This document shows, piece after piece, positions 28,210 through 37,177 of a stretch of 64,000 nt of DNA. Every line of letters begins with the position of its first letter. Positions within the stretch are counted from its first letter, which is position 1. This DNA is from DASQDN01 sp963825845 (lineage in GTDB: Bacteria > Acidobacteriota > Terriglobia > Bryobacterales > Bryobacteraceae). The stretch is from the NCBI GenBank assembly GCA_963825845.1, contig CAWGVL010000049.1, forward strand, positions 75,799 to 139,798, in the 5' to 3' direction. Under the pieces are notes generated by a model. It saw only the letters and a program-made list of their open reading frames with translations, was not told the origin of the DNA and did no database searches. The position numbers and the translations under genes are program-made.

Positions 28210-29259
28210 TTACTGCGCGACCGTGATTACACCCCAAGGGCGCTCTCCGACTTTGATCCGGCGGACCACGGATTGAGTGGCAACATCGACGACGGACACG
28301 TCATTGGAGGGCCCATTCGCAGTGAACAACATCTTGTCGTCCGGTGAGAGGGCCAATCCCCACGGCCGCTGGCCCACTTCAAAGGACGATATGACTTTCT
28401 CCGCAGCAGTATCCAGCACCACAACCTTTTTCCCGCGGCCGGTACTGACGTAAAGCCTACTGCCGTCCTTTGTCATCGCCTGACCCATCGGCTTTAGATC
28501 GGCGTCAAGAGCGATAGAGCGAACCGCCTCCTGTTTCACCGCGTCGATAACCGTCAGTGCCGCATCGTTTTCGTTGGTGACGAACGCTTTCGATCCATCG
28601 GGCAGAAACGAGATGGATCTGGGCCGCCGGCCGACTTTGATGGTCTTAATGACCGAGGCGTCCGCCGTGTTTATGACCGTGACGATGCCGTCATTCTCGG
28701 ACGTAACGTAGACGAACTTCCCATCGGGAGTGATTGTGACTCCTTCAGGTTCTTCGCCGGCGGGCACGGTCTTCAATACGTTGCCACTCGCGAGATCAAT
28801 CACGCTGAGTCCAGCAGCATCTTCATTCGCCACGTAGAGGAAACGACCGTCCTTACCGATAGTAAACTCTTCGGGATCAGATCCGCCAAATAGTTTTCGG
28901 ACCACTTTTCTTTGGCTCAGATCTACGACACCGATGCCATCAGCACTCCGGTCCGGAGGTGGCAATGTGCTCTCATCTACTCCGGGAGGCGCGGCCGGAG
29001 AACCGCTAAGCGCAACGAAGATATTTTTTCCGCGCGCCTCGATACCACGTGGCCTTTTCCCGAGTTCTATTCTGTCGATAGGCTCGGATTTATTCGGATC
29101 GATAACACTCAGGTCACCGGAGCCCTCATTGGTGACATACACCAAATAAGGCGGCTTCGAGGTGCCACCGCAACCTAACAGTGCAATCGCGAGAGTAACG
29201 AGAAGCGTGACCTTAGAACGCAATCCGGTCCTTCTTAGCGTCGAGTTTATCGGCATCAA
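28210..29259 (-). CDS. YVTN-type beta-propeller lipoprotein
   Basis: The 349-residue product has a lipobox ending at C30 (LAIALLGC) and then seven repeat units of the YVTN/NHL-like kind. Examples are YLVYVTNEGSGDLSVIDP, FLYVANEDAAGLSVIDLAS, FVYVTSENDGIVTVINTAD and MLFTANGPSNDVSVVDVAT. These proteins are seven-bladed propellers at the cell surface and often accompany cytochromes and quinoproteins. It lies between the di-haem peroxidase and a haem-HhH protein, overlapping the latter by 47 bases. A binding or redox-scaffold role is inferred. Confidence 0.9.
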   Translation of the reverse strand: MMPINSTLRRTGLRSKVTLLVTLAIALLGCGGTSKPPYLVYVTNEGSGDLSVIDPNKSEPIDRIELGKRPRGIEARGKNIFVALSGSPAAPPGVDESTLPPPDRSADGIGVVDLSQRKVVRKLFGGSDPEEFTIGKDGRFLYVANEDAAGLSVIDLASGNVLKTVPAGEEPEGVTITPDGKFVYVTSENDGIVTVINTADASVIKTIKVGRRPRSISFLPDGSKAFVTNENDAALTVIDAVKQEAVRSIALDADLKPMGQAMTKDGSRLYVSTGRGKKVVVLDTAAEKVISSFEVGQRPWGLALSPDDKMLFTANGPSNDVSVVDVATQSVVRRIKVGERPWGVITVAQ

Positions 29260-29668
29260 GTCCAGGAACTTTCTTCAGATCTTCTATGCTCTTGAAGTCT
29301 CCGTTTTTCTCGCGATAGGCGATCAGCGCTGCCGCCTGCGATCTCCGAAGAGTCAATCCCGACTCCAACTCGATCGCCGTAGCAGTGTTGACGTTCACTC
29401 GTGGCACTTCGTCGGCGGGGAAATGTTTACTCAGATAATCAAGAACTGTCGCGTACTCTTGTTCCGTTGACTTCATTCCGAACGCCACCATTTTGTTCAT
29501 GGTCGTGTGCCAGCCGTCTCGATCCTGCCGCAGGGAAATCGAACGCGCGACCTCATGGCACTGCTTGCAGAGCTTCATCGTTTCGTCGCGGCCGGGACCT
29601 TCAGGAAGCTGCAGCTCCTGCGCCGACACGATCGCCAACGATAACAGACTGAGGAAAACGCGACTCAT
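29213..29668 (-). CDS. Secreted cytochrome c with helix-hairpin-helix domain
   Basis: The 151-residue product has a signal peptide (MSRVFLSLLSLAIVSA), one haem c site (CKQCH, C34-H38; candidate distal Met in NKMVAFGM) and a C-terminal ComEA-like helix-hairpin-helix pair (VNVNTATAIELESGLTLRRS and FKSIEDLKKVPGLDADKLD). HhH modules usually bind DNA, so haem and HhH in one exported protein is uncommon. In this operon, with propellers and a peroxidase, it more probably serves electron transfer. The start is ATG 29668, 9 bases after the PQQ-like gene. Confidence 0.85.
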   Translation of the reverse strand: MSRVFLSLLSLAIVSAQELQLPEGPGRDETMKLCKQCHEVARSISLRQDRDGWHTTMNKMVAFGMKSTEQEYATVLDYLSKHFPADEVPRVNVNTATAIELESGLTLRRSQAAALIAYREKNGDFKSIEDLKKVPGLDADKLDAKKDRIAF

Positions 29669-29677
29669 GCTCTTATT

Positions 29678-31228
29678 TTAGTGCTCGATCGGAAAACTGA
29701 ACACGTATTGCGTACCATCCTGCGCCGCGAGATAGACGCGACTGCCACCGGCGGACAATCCGCCTTTCTTAACGAAAGACGTAATGGTCTGTCCGCTGTT
29801 CCACAATTCTTTGCCGGTGGCGGAGTCGAGCGCATAAACAGTTGCGTTCTGCTTGTCATTCCCGCGGGAGGCAGCAAAGACAACGCCGTTGACAACGATT
29901 GGTGTCAAGGGTGAAACCATATCGCGTGAGACCCACCCGGACTGCAGCGTCGGCGCACCATTCTGCTCCACGACTTTCCACGCCGTGATGGATCCGGGTG
30001 TGGGAGCGAGCACCCATCGTGTTCCGGATGTATCCTGCCAACTCGCCAGCGCTCCAGCTTCGAAGCCCTTGCTGGATGGTGAGGCGGGGGTCGTCGCGAG
30101 CGCTTTAGCCATGTTTGCCGAATCAATCAGGTGGAGGCGGCCATCGTCCGATGCCGCGGCAACCAGGTCCTTGCCTTTGAATTCAAATATCACGGGAGAC
30201 GACGTAAACTCCTGTCCGCCTATCTTGTACGTGCCCTTTGGTTTTAGTGTCCGCTCCTCGAGAGCTGTCAATTCATTGCCTGCAGCGGCATAGACGGTTC
30301 CATCTGGGCTTACTGCAGGTCCTGCGCTTCCCGCGATTCCCTTCCCTGGAGCTTTCCAGTGGTTGACTGTCTTGCTTTGAATATCCAGGGCCCACACACC
30401 GTTTTCGACACCGCCACAACCGTTCGCGGTCGAAACGTATGCCTGGTTATCGAAAACGATCAGCCCCTGGGCATTCGCGTTTGCAGGGAGGAATGGGATG
30501 GGCGGGTTCGGTTCTTCACCATTTGATACATAGAGGGAATGGAACTTGCCATCGGATGAGAGCGCGTACACATACTGAGCTCTCGGCGCAAACGGATTCG
30601 GCGCAGGTGCAGCTCTGCGTGTGCTCGCGGCCGCAGTGCCGGCTGGAGGAGGAGGGGGGGGCGGGGGCGCTGGGGCAGGAGGCCGAACTGTCTTCAATGT
30701 GACTGCACCTTCAAACGGCTCACCCACTCCGGACCGCGCAGGATTGCCACGACCCGCTCCTCGGCCAGTCGGGACGGGCGGATAGGAAAGGGTGGTGGCT
30801 CGAGTTACGCCGGAGGTCATTCCTCCCGGGCAGCCATCGTTTCCCGAAGCGGAAGAGCGGGGATCGACATTTTTCTTCCATTCGAGCCTGCCCAAGTCGG
30901 TGTCGATACCCACCACGGTGTTTGAACTACCTCCGAAAAATGCAAGCGACCGGAAACCGCGGTAACCGATATAAAAATCGAGTAGTACGGGCGGCGTCAA
31001 TGTTGCCTGCTTACCCGAAATATCATTCAGATTGAGCTTCCAATCCAACGCAAATCCCGGCTTTCGCATGCTCTCGACAGAGATTTTTGCGTCGTTACGC
31101 ACCCAGTGAGAACGCTGGGCATCGAAACCTCCGGTCGTCCAATCCCCCACCCCACGCTGCGCCTGAGCTACGCTCTGGCTCAGGAGAGCACAGACGGCCG
31201 GGAAGGCGGCGAGGAAAACTCTTTGCAT
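29678..31228 (-). CDS. Secreted PQQ-like beta-propeller protein (516 aa)
   Basis: A signal peptide (AAFPAVCALLSQSVAQA) leads into an eight-bladed quinoprotein-like propeller: GVGDWTTGGFDAQRSHWVRN, VVGIDTDLGRLEWKKN and ALDSATGKELWNSGQTI. It has a low-complexity proline and alanine insert near residues 175-210. CPGGMT and GCGG motifs are shared with the divergent 516-residue paralogue at 31343. There is no haem site, and PQQ ligands are not evident, so a dehydrogenase activity is unproven. It is the first gene of the minus-strand redox operon. Confidence 0.85.
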   Translation of the reverse strand: MQRVFLAAFPAVCALLSQSVAQAQRGVGDWTTGGFDAQRSHWVRNDAKISVESMRKPGFALDWKLNLNDISGKQATLTPPVLLDFYIGYRGFRSLAFFGGSSNTVVGIDTDLGRLEWKKNVDPRSSASGNDGCPGGMTSGVTRATTLSYPPVPTGRGAGRGNPARSGVGEPFEGAVTLKTVRPPAPAPPPPPPPPAGTAAASTRRAAPAPNPFAPRAQYVYALSSDGKFHSLYVSNGEEPNPPIPFLPANANAQGLIVFDNQAYVSTANGCGGVENGVWALDIQSKTVNHWKAPGKGIAGSAGPAVSPDGTVYAAAGNELTALEERTLKPKGTYKIGGQEFTSSPVIFEFKGKDLVAAASDDGRLHLIDSANMAKALATTPASPSSKGFEAGALASWQDTSGTRWVLAPTPGSITAWKVVEQNGAPTLQSGWVSRDMVSPLTPIVVNGVVFAASRGNDKQNATVYALDSATGKELWNSGQTITSFVKKGGLSAGGSRVYLAAQDGTQYVFSFPIEH

Positions 31229-31342
31229 TACTCAGGCTCCTATGAGTAGTAGTCGAACCTAAGATCATATACCGAACCATTCATCGATGCCTATTCGAGT
31301 TGGATGGCGCGGGTGAGATATATTGTGGGGTTCGGATAGTGT

Positions 31343-32893
31343 ATGCGAAGAATTCTGCTTGCTCCCTTGCCATTGATCTTGTGCGCCTCCGCGGTCTCCG
31401 CGGCTGACTGGCTGACCGATGGCGGCGACACGAAGAGGACGAATTGGCAAAAGGACGAGACGATTTTCACGGCGGCCAATGTCAAAGACATGAAGCTGTT
31501 GTGGAAAATCAAGCTCGATAATGAGCCCCGGCAGATGCATTCGCTGCTCGAGCCTCTAATCATTGGAAAACTGGAGACGAAGAACGGACCGAAGCAGGTA
31601 GTCATTCAGGCCGGTGTCTCGGACAATGTCTACGCGATCGACGTGGCAACGGGTGAGCTTCTATGGAAGAAAAAATTCGAGAGTACGTATAAAGAGCCTC
31701 CGGGCGCAAGAGGCCCCAGCGTCCTTTGTCCCGGTGGTATGACGGCGAACGTGACCATCGGTCCTGGTAATGCTCCCGGAAAGTACGTTATCTATGCTGC
31801 GTCTTGGGATGGTCGCCTGCACCAGTTGAATGCAGCAGACGGCGAGTATCTGACACCCCCAACCAAGTTCATGCCGCCGAACGGGAAACCATATGCGTTG
31901 AGCCTTTACAAAAACGTTATCTATACCCACAGCGCGCAAGGATGCGGCGGAAATCCGAACATGGTGTACACGTACGATCTGGCTACCAACAAGGTGGGCA
32001 GTTGGGGTCCTGCCGGTGGCGGCATGTGGGGCCGTTCCGGTCCAGCAATCAGCAAGGATGGAGTCATGTACACCGGTACCGGTGACGGCCGTTGGGATCC
32101 GGAGAATGGCCTCTATGGGAACGGCATCATCGGCGTGAAGCAAAACCCGAAGACGAAGGCTGTGGAACTCATAGACTACTACGGTCCGTCCAATGCTGAG
32201 TGGCTGTACAAGCGCGACCTGGACATGCAGGTCACGCCGGCGATTTTCGACTTCAAGGGCCGGGAATACATGATCGACGCCAGCAAAGAATGCCGGATTT
32301 ACTTAATGGATACGGAGTCCATCGGCGGCGACGATCACAGAACTCCCGCATATCGCACTCCATTGATCTGTAATGAGATCGTGGACTTTGCCGAGGCCGG
32401 AATATGGGGTTCTCTGGCAACATGGGAAGACTCAAACGGCACACGTTGGATCTTGACGCCATTCTGGGGTCCAAAACACTCCAAATTCAAAGCGCCGATC
32501 GAACATGGCGAAATCAAAAAAGGCGCTATCGTGGCGTTCAAGATGGAGTCGAAAAACGGTGGGGTAACCTTGGCGCCCGCATGGATCTCTCGCGACATGG
32601 ATCAAGCGGAGCCACCGCTCATTGCGAATGGCATGATCTTCGCCTATGGTAGTGGCGAGAATACGGCGCAAGCGTTCCCCGATGTCGGTCTCGACTTCAG
32701 GATGGAGCGCCGCATCCCGAAATCGACGCATGCCGTACTTTACGTGCTGGATGCGCAAACCGGTAAAGAGTTGTGGTCTAGCGGCAAGCAGATCACAACG
32801 TGGAATCACTGGAGCGGGCTCGGATTGGCGAACGGCCGTGTGTATATCAACACCTACGATGGAACGCTGTATTGCTTCGGATTAGCCAAATGA
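31343..32893 (+). CDS. Secreted PQQ-like quinoprotein propeller (516 aa)
   Basis: The product has a signal peptide (LLAPLPLILCASAVSA) and W-motif blades such as NVYAIDVATGELLWKKKFES, DGRLHQLNAADGE and HAVLYVLDAQTGKELWSSG. The shared motifs CPGGMT and GCGG appear as in the neighbour on the minus strand. Both proteins have exactly 516 codons, pointing to an old divergent duplication around a 114-base promoter region. Likely periplasmic; alcohol dehydrogenase-type activity is possible but not supported by visible active-site residues. The SGNH gene overlaps its stop by ATGA. Confidence 0.87.
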   Translation: MRRILLAPLPLILCASAVSAADWLTDGGDTKRTNWQKDETIFTAANVKDMKLLWKIKLDNEPRQMHSLLEPLIIGKLETKNGPKQVVIQAGVSDNVYAIDVATGELLWKKKFESTYKEPPGARGPSVLCPGGMTANVTIGPGNAPGKYVIYAASWDGRLHQLNAADGEYLTPPTKFMPPNGKPYALSLYKNVIYTHSAQGCGGNPNMVYTYDLATNKVGSWGPAGGGMWGRSGPAISKDGVMYTGTGDGRWDPENGLYGNGIIGVKQNPKTKAVELIDYYGPSNAEWLYKRDLDMQVTPAIFDFKGREYMIDASKECRIYLMDTESIGGDDHRTPAYRTPLICNEIVDFAEAGIWGSLATWEDSNGTRWILTPFWGPKHSKFKAPIEHGEIKKGAIVAFKMESKNGGVTLAPAWISRDMDQAEPPLIANGMIFAYGSGENTAQAFPDVGLDFRMERRIPKSTHAVLYVLDAQTGKELWSSGKQITTWNHWSGLGLANGRVYINTYDGTLYCFGLAK

Positions 32894-33618
32894 GGTATTT
32901 CGCGCTCGTGTTGCTGGGAGTTGCAGGTTTCATATCAGCCCAGGAACCCATGCGCGAAGAATTGGAACGGGAAATCGCTGCGCAGCAGAGATTGCTGAAC
33001 GACTGGGCAGGACTCACCCGCTACGGCAGCGAAAACACCGAGTTGAAGCTGCCCCCGAATGAGAATCGCGTTGTCTTCATCGGCGATGAGATCACGGAGA
33101 ACTGGGGCCAAGGGGAAGCCAAGTTCTTTCCCGGTAAGCCGTACTTTAATCGCGGGATCGCTCGACAGACAACACCGCAGATGCTGGTCCGCTTCCGACA
33201 GGATGTGATCTCGCTAAAGCCCAAGGTGGTCGTCATTCAATCGGGCACAAACGACATTGCCGGCGCCGCCGGCCCGATTACGGAAGCTATGGCGGGCGAG
33301 AATTTCATGTCGATGGTAGAGTTGGCCAAAGTTCATGGCATCAAGGTGGTCCTGGCCTCACTGACACCAGTTTGCGATTGCTTTCGGAACCTTACCGGTC
33401 GTCGTCCACCCGGCAAGATCATCGGTATGAATGCTTGGTTGAAGAGTTATGCCGCACAAAGCGGATCCATCTATCTGGACTACTATTCGATATTTGCGGA
33501 CGGTCGCGCAATGAAGAAAGAGTTGACGGTCGATGGATTAATTCCAAATGATGCCGGCTACGAAAAAATGGCCGCACTTGCTGAGAAAGCCATCGCCGAA
33601 GCGCTTTCGCACAAGTGA
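32890..33618 (+). CDS. Secreted SGNH/GDSL-fold protein lacking catalytic Ser and His
   Basis: ATG 32890 overlaps the quinoprotein stop and gives a 242-residue protein with a signal peptide (FALVLLGVAGFISA). The SGNH fold is clear: block I VVFIGDEITENWG, block II GIARQTTPQMLVRF, block III VVVIQSGTNDIAG and block V TVDGLIPNDAGYEKMA. In active relatives block I is GDSIT and block V is DGxHPN. Here the nucleophile position is E67 and the histidine position is Ile, so ester hydrolysis by the usual mechanism is not expected. It may bind carbohydrate or act as a pseudo-enzyme partner of the quinoprotein. Confidence 0.85.
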   Translation: MRYFALVLLGVAGFISAQEPMREELEREIAAQQRLLNDWAGLTRYGSENTELKLPPNENRVVFIGDEITENWGQGEAKFFPGKPYFNRGIARQTTPQMLVRFRQDVISLKPKVVVIQSGTNDIAGAAGPITEAMAGENFMSMVELAKVHGIKVVLASLTPVCDCFRNLTGRRPPGKIIGMNAWLKSYAAQSGSIYLDYYSIFADGRAMKKELTVDGLIPNDAGYEKMAALAEKAIAEALSHK

Positions 33619-33635
33619 AAGCAGTGTGAGGCAAC

Positions 33636-33953
33636 GTGGTCGGCCTTCTAGTGCACGGAGACAATCACTTCATCGTACGCGGCCCGAAGCCGGATATCGA
33701 CGCAGCGGTCCAGCTTGTGCGGCATTGGTCGCTCATTCAGATTGGGCGTGCAACGCCGTCTCACTTACAACCATGGCGAATCAGTACGCGAGAGTTCAGG
33801 GAAGATCTCGCATGGGCGATCGTCGTACCGGGAGACAACGAGGTATCGATGGCCGTCATCGAACTTCTCGACGAGATTTCGGCTCGGGGCATCGCGATCC
33901 AGAAGGCAACGTGCACTGGAAGCACGACTCATGACGGGCCTGAGATCGCATAA
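33636..33953 (+). CDS. Conserved-looking small protein of unknown function
   Basis: The 105-residue product starts with GTG at 33636, 17 bases after the SGNH gene. It has alternating hydrophobic strands (LLVHGDNHFIVRGPKP, WAIVVPGDNEVSMAVIELLD) and two tryptophans, suggesting a small alpha/beta fold. No signal peptide, membrane helix or known motif is visible. I do not recognise the family. Confidence 0.6.
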   Translation: MVGLLVHGDNHFIVRGPKPDIDAAVQLVRHWSLIQIGRATPSHLQPWRISTREFREDLAWAIVVPGDNEVSMAVIELLDEISARGIAIQKATCTGSTTHDGPEIA

Positions 33954-34106
33954 ACCGCGAGTAGCCGCAGCCTGGGCACTACAATGAAGCAGTATAGAGG
34001 ATCTGGGTCCCGACGCGTGTGGCAGCTACGCTTACCCCTTTAGGGGTTGCACGAGGCCGAACAGCGCAAGTCATCGCGTCCAGCCCCCGTCCTTAAATAA
34101 TTCTGA

Positions 34107-34961
34107 ATGTTCGGCCAAACGTTCAACTCTCAAGACATTGTCACGATTGCGCTGCTGATCGTTCTCGAAGGCGTTCTCTCGATTGACAATGCACTCGTCC
34201 TCGCACTGCTAGCGAAGCGCCTGCCTAAACATCAGCAGGCAAGAGCGTTGACGTATGGCTTGGTGGGAGCATTTCTGTTTCGAGGCGTCGCCATTGCGAC
34301 AGCAGCCTTCTTACTCCAGTGGCGTGTCGTCAAGCTGCTTGGAGGAGGTTATCTGCTGTGGGTCGCGTTTTCACACTTATTTTCCAAAAAAGACGATTCC
34401 GAAGAGAAGCTAACCCTCGACCTCGATGAAAATCCCACGCTGATTGACGCTGAGACGGGGCGTGAACTGTCCGAAAAGGAACAGGAACAGGAGCTGAGGG
34501 CGCGCAGCGCGATCGCAAGTGGACGCCCAAAGGCGGTGGGATTCTGGTCCACGGTCGCGATCATCGAGCTGACCGATATTGCGTTCGCGATCGATTCGAT
34601 TCTGGCCGCGATCGCTGTGGTCGGGAGCGCTCCCGCGGGCCATGTGGGCCCTCACCCGAAGCTCTGGGTTGTGATGGTCGGTGGCATTTTGGGAGTTATC
34701 CTGATGCGAATGGCCGCTGCCGTTTTTATCCGGCTGCTGGAGCGCTTCCCTCGTTTCGAAACCTCGGCCTATCTGCTCGTCTGCGTAATTGGTTTTAAGC
34801 TATTGATCGACTGGTGGTTCAATACGGCGGAACATCCACATGTAGTCGATTTCCACGATCCGGCATCTCACGCATTCTGGATCTTCTGGGGTCTTATGGT
34901 TGTCTGCATCGCGATCGGTTTTCTCCCGCGCAAGCACCGAGACGCGGTTCCGTCGCAATAG
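34107..34961 (+). CDS. TerC-family integral membrane protein
   Basis: The 284-residue product has about seven membrane helices and the hallmark acidic motifs of TerC/Alx proteins: VLEGVLSIDNALVLALLA in helix 1-2 and IELTDIAFAIDSILAAIAV in the middle. A charged loop of about 45 residues (KKDDSEEKLTLDLDENP) separates the halves. The family is linked to manganese export and metal loading of secreted enzymes. A short hairpin (ACCCCT/AGGGGT) lies in the leader at 34038-34052, but I cannot identify a manganese riboswitch. Confidence 0.92.
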   Translation: MFGQTFNSQDIVTIALLIVLEGVLSIDNALVLALLAKRLPKHQQARALTYGLVGAFLFRGVAIATAAFLLQWRVVKLLGGGYLLWVAFSHLFSKKDDSEEKLTLDLDENPTLIDAETGRELSEKEQEQELRARSAIASGRPKAVGFWSTVAIIELTDIAFAIDSILAAIAVVGSAPAGHVGPHPKLWVVMVGGILGVILMRMAAAVFIRLLERFPRFETSAYLLVCVIGFKLLIDWWFNTAEHPHVVDFHDPASHAFWIFWGLMVVCIAIGFLPRKHRDAVPSQ

Positions 34962-34965
34962 AAAA

Positions 34966-35891
34966 CTATTTCTTCCAACGGTATGCCGCAACGGAATTCT
35001 TCCAGAAGTACTTCTCAGCGGCCGCCGGGCTCTTTGTAGCGAAATATTCCTGCATGAGCTTCAAGCCGTCGCCGAAAGGCCGCCACGTATCGCTATTCGG
35101 CCAATCGCTGCCGTAGAGCACTCGATCCTCTCCGAAAATTGCGTAAATGTCGTCTAGCGTTTCTCGATAGTTGCTGAGATCACGCGGAACCTGGCCATCC
35201 ACACGCCGGAAAACTTCAGACAGCTTCACGTATACCTGAGGGCGCTTCCCGAGCGTCCGCAGATCCTGCCTGTATTGCTTCATCACGTCCGCCTGCTCCG
35301 GAGTTCGCATCTGAGGGAGATGATCGATGATGACGCGCAGATCGGGAACAGCGTCGGTCAGCCTCACAACCGCAGAGATGAGCTTCGGGTTCTGATTCGC
35401 CGTATCGAGCGACAGGCCCGCCTTGGCGAGCAGTTTCACATCCTGGACGAACTCCGTCCGGCTGATCTGCGCTGCCAGTCCCGCCCCCACAGATTGCCAT
35501 ATCGAATACCCAGGAACCGGCGGTCCTTTTGGAACCGCTCGAACTGTTTAGCGAATTCTGGCTTACCCGGCTCCAGGTTGCCAACCAATCCTAAAATCAG
35601 CGGTTCATTCTTTGTGACATCCAGCACCCATTGGTTGTCTTCGACCCAGGGGCTAGCTTCGACAACGATGGCGCCGGTAATGCCGAGGGGACCCGAGATC
35701 TTCCGGTACCTGTCCGGCAATGCGGGCTGATACAAAACCGTATTTGCCTTATCGGGCCACGGCACACCTTGCGGACGGGTCGGATCGAACAGGTGAATGT
35801 GTGTATCCACGATTGCGGTGGTTGCGGCAGCACCGTTCTGTACACTAAGAGCCGCAGCGCTCGTCAGACTAATGAAGGATCTCCGGTTCAC
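34966..35891 (-). CDS. Exported amidohydrolase-2 family protein (one frameshift)
   Basis: The N-terminal frame begins with a Tat-like signal (MNRRSFISLTSAAALSV) and the metal-binding HxH in VDTHIHLFD (H31, H33). It continues through FLGIRYGNLW. After a one-base shift near 35470 the other frame continues LISAVVRLTDAVPDLRVIID, HLPQMRTPEQ and the terminal VLYGSDWPNSDTW, where the aspartate is a metal ligand. Together these make a COG3618-type TIM-barrel lactonase or decarboxylase-like enzyme of about 305 residues. The substrate is unknown. It is divergent from the DUF418 gene with only 18 bases between starts. Confidence 0.82.
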
Positions 35892-35909
35892 GCGAACATT
35901 GTATCCACC

Positions 35910-37106
35910 ATGGGTGCCCTAGCGACAGGAGACACGTTCGAGCCCCTTGCCCCATCGAAGCGTTACGGGAATCTCGACCTGATCCGCGGAGTAGCGCTTT
36001 TGGGGGTTCTTCTTGTGAATCTGCTGTACTTCTTCCGTGTTTCGCTCTTCGAACACGTGGTCAATTTCCACACACATTCGGGCCAGGTAAATCATGCGAT
36101 CGATCTCGCTGTCGCAACCCTGCTCGAGTTCAAGGCGTTCAACCTGTTCTCGCTATCCTTCGGCATCGGCGTTGCCGTACAGGCAGAACGAGTGGCACTC
36201 CGGAACCTCAACGTCGCCGCCTTCCTCTTCAGGCGATTCTCGATCCTGCTTGCGTTCGGACTGATACACCTGGTGTTTATCTCCAACGTCGACATCCTGT
36301 CTTTATACGCGATATGTGGTCTGTTCCTCATACCGCTCTTACGGTTGCCTACTGCGGTTCTTGGGGTTGCAGGATTGGCCGCCATCTACTTGCCAACGCT
36401 GCCTCTAGACGGGCTTACTCGACTTCCTTCCGAATCGACGTGGCATGAACATGCAGCGCTGGCGACCAGGGTTTACAGTCAGGGAACCTTTGCCCAGGCT
36501 CTGTCCTTTCGCTGGGGCGAAACACGGGAATACATCCTGCCGTTGATTGCGATGACAGCAGAGAAGACATTCGGGCTGATGTTGATCGGTGCTGCACTTT
36601 GGCGCGGTGGGATTATTCAGGACCCTCAACGATACCGTCGCTCGTTGCTTTTGGTTGGCTTCTTCGCGGGTCTTGTTGGATTGGTGAATACAATTTCGGA
36701 CGTTGCGGCCCGTGAAACTGGACAACCCACCGCGATCCCTCCACTGCTGCAGGCGTTTGGGTCACACGTGCCCCTCGCATTCTGCTACGGAGCCTGGCTG
36801 CTGGCATGGCGAAACTCGGACAACACGTCGCGCTCGACTTTCGCCGCAGCGGGAAGGATGGCGCTCAGCAACTACCTTGCGCAGTCGATCATTTTCGCCT
36901 CGCTCTTCTACGGCTACGGCCTCGGATTATTCGGGAAGCTGGATCCCACCTCGGCATCAATCCTCGGGCTTGGGCTCTACATTGTCCAACTCTGGTTCAG
37001 CGTTTGGTGGTTGAATCGGTACCGGTTTGGACCGTTTGAGTGGCTATGGCGATCGATGACATATGGACGACGACAGCCAATGCGGCAGTTCACTGCTCCG
37101 AACTGA
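35910..37106 (+). CDS. DUF418 (YeiB-type) membrane protein
   Basis: From ATG 35910 the 398-residue product has about ten membrane helices. The family start is YGNLDLIRGVALLGVLLVNL. The DUF418 C-terminal half has FAAAGRMALSNYLAQSIIF and a final QLWFSVWWLNRYRFGPFEWLWRSMTYG, a well-known signature. Upstream in-frame codons lie inside the divergent amidohydrolase gene and are not used here. The biochemical role of the family is not established. Confidence 0.9.
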   Translation: MGALATGDTFEPLAPSKRYGNLDLIRGVALLGVLLVNLLYFFRVSLFEHVVNFHTHSGQVNHAIDLAVATLLEFKAFNLFSLSFGIGVAVQAERVALRNLNVAAFLFRRFSILLAFGLIHLVFISNVDILSLYAICGLFLIPLLRLPTAVLGVAGLAAIYLPTLPLDGLTRLPSESTWHEHAALATRVYSQGTFAQALSFRWGETREYILPLIAMTAEKTFGLMLIGAALWRGGIIQDPQRYRRSLLLVGFFAGLVGLVNTISDVAARETGQPTAIPPLLQAFGSHVPLAFCYGAWLLAWRNSDNTSRSTFAAAGRMALSNYLAQSIIFASLFYGYGLGLFGKLDPTSASILGLGLYIVQLWFSVWWLNRYRFGPFEWLWRSMTYGRRQPMRQFTAPN

Positions 37107-37177
37107 TCCGATTTTCTTACTATTTACGCCTTTTGAGTAGTCTGATTCAAACTGAAAATCAGCGCAGGAGGATTCTG

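Noticed and set aside
33990..34106. Possible manganese (yybP-ykoY) riboswitch upstream of the TerC gene
   Set aside because: TerC genes often carry this element, but the conserved GGGGAGUAG-type core is not present; only a short ACCCCT/AGGGGT hairpin can be seen.
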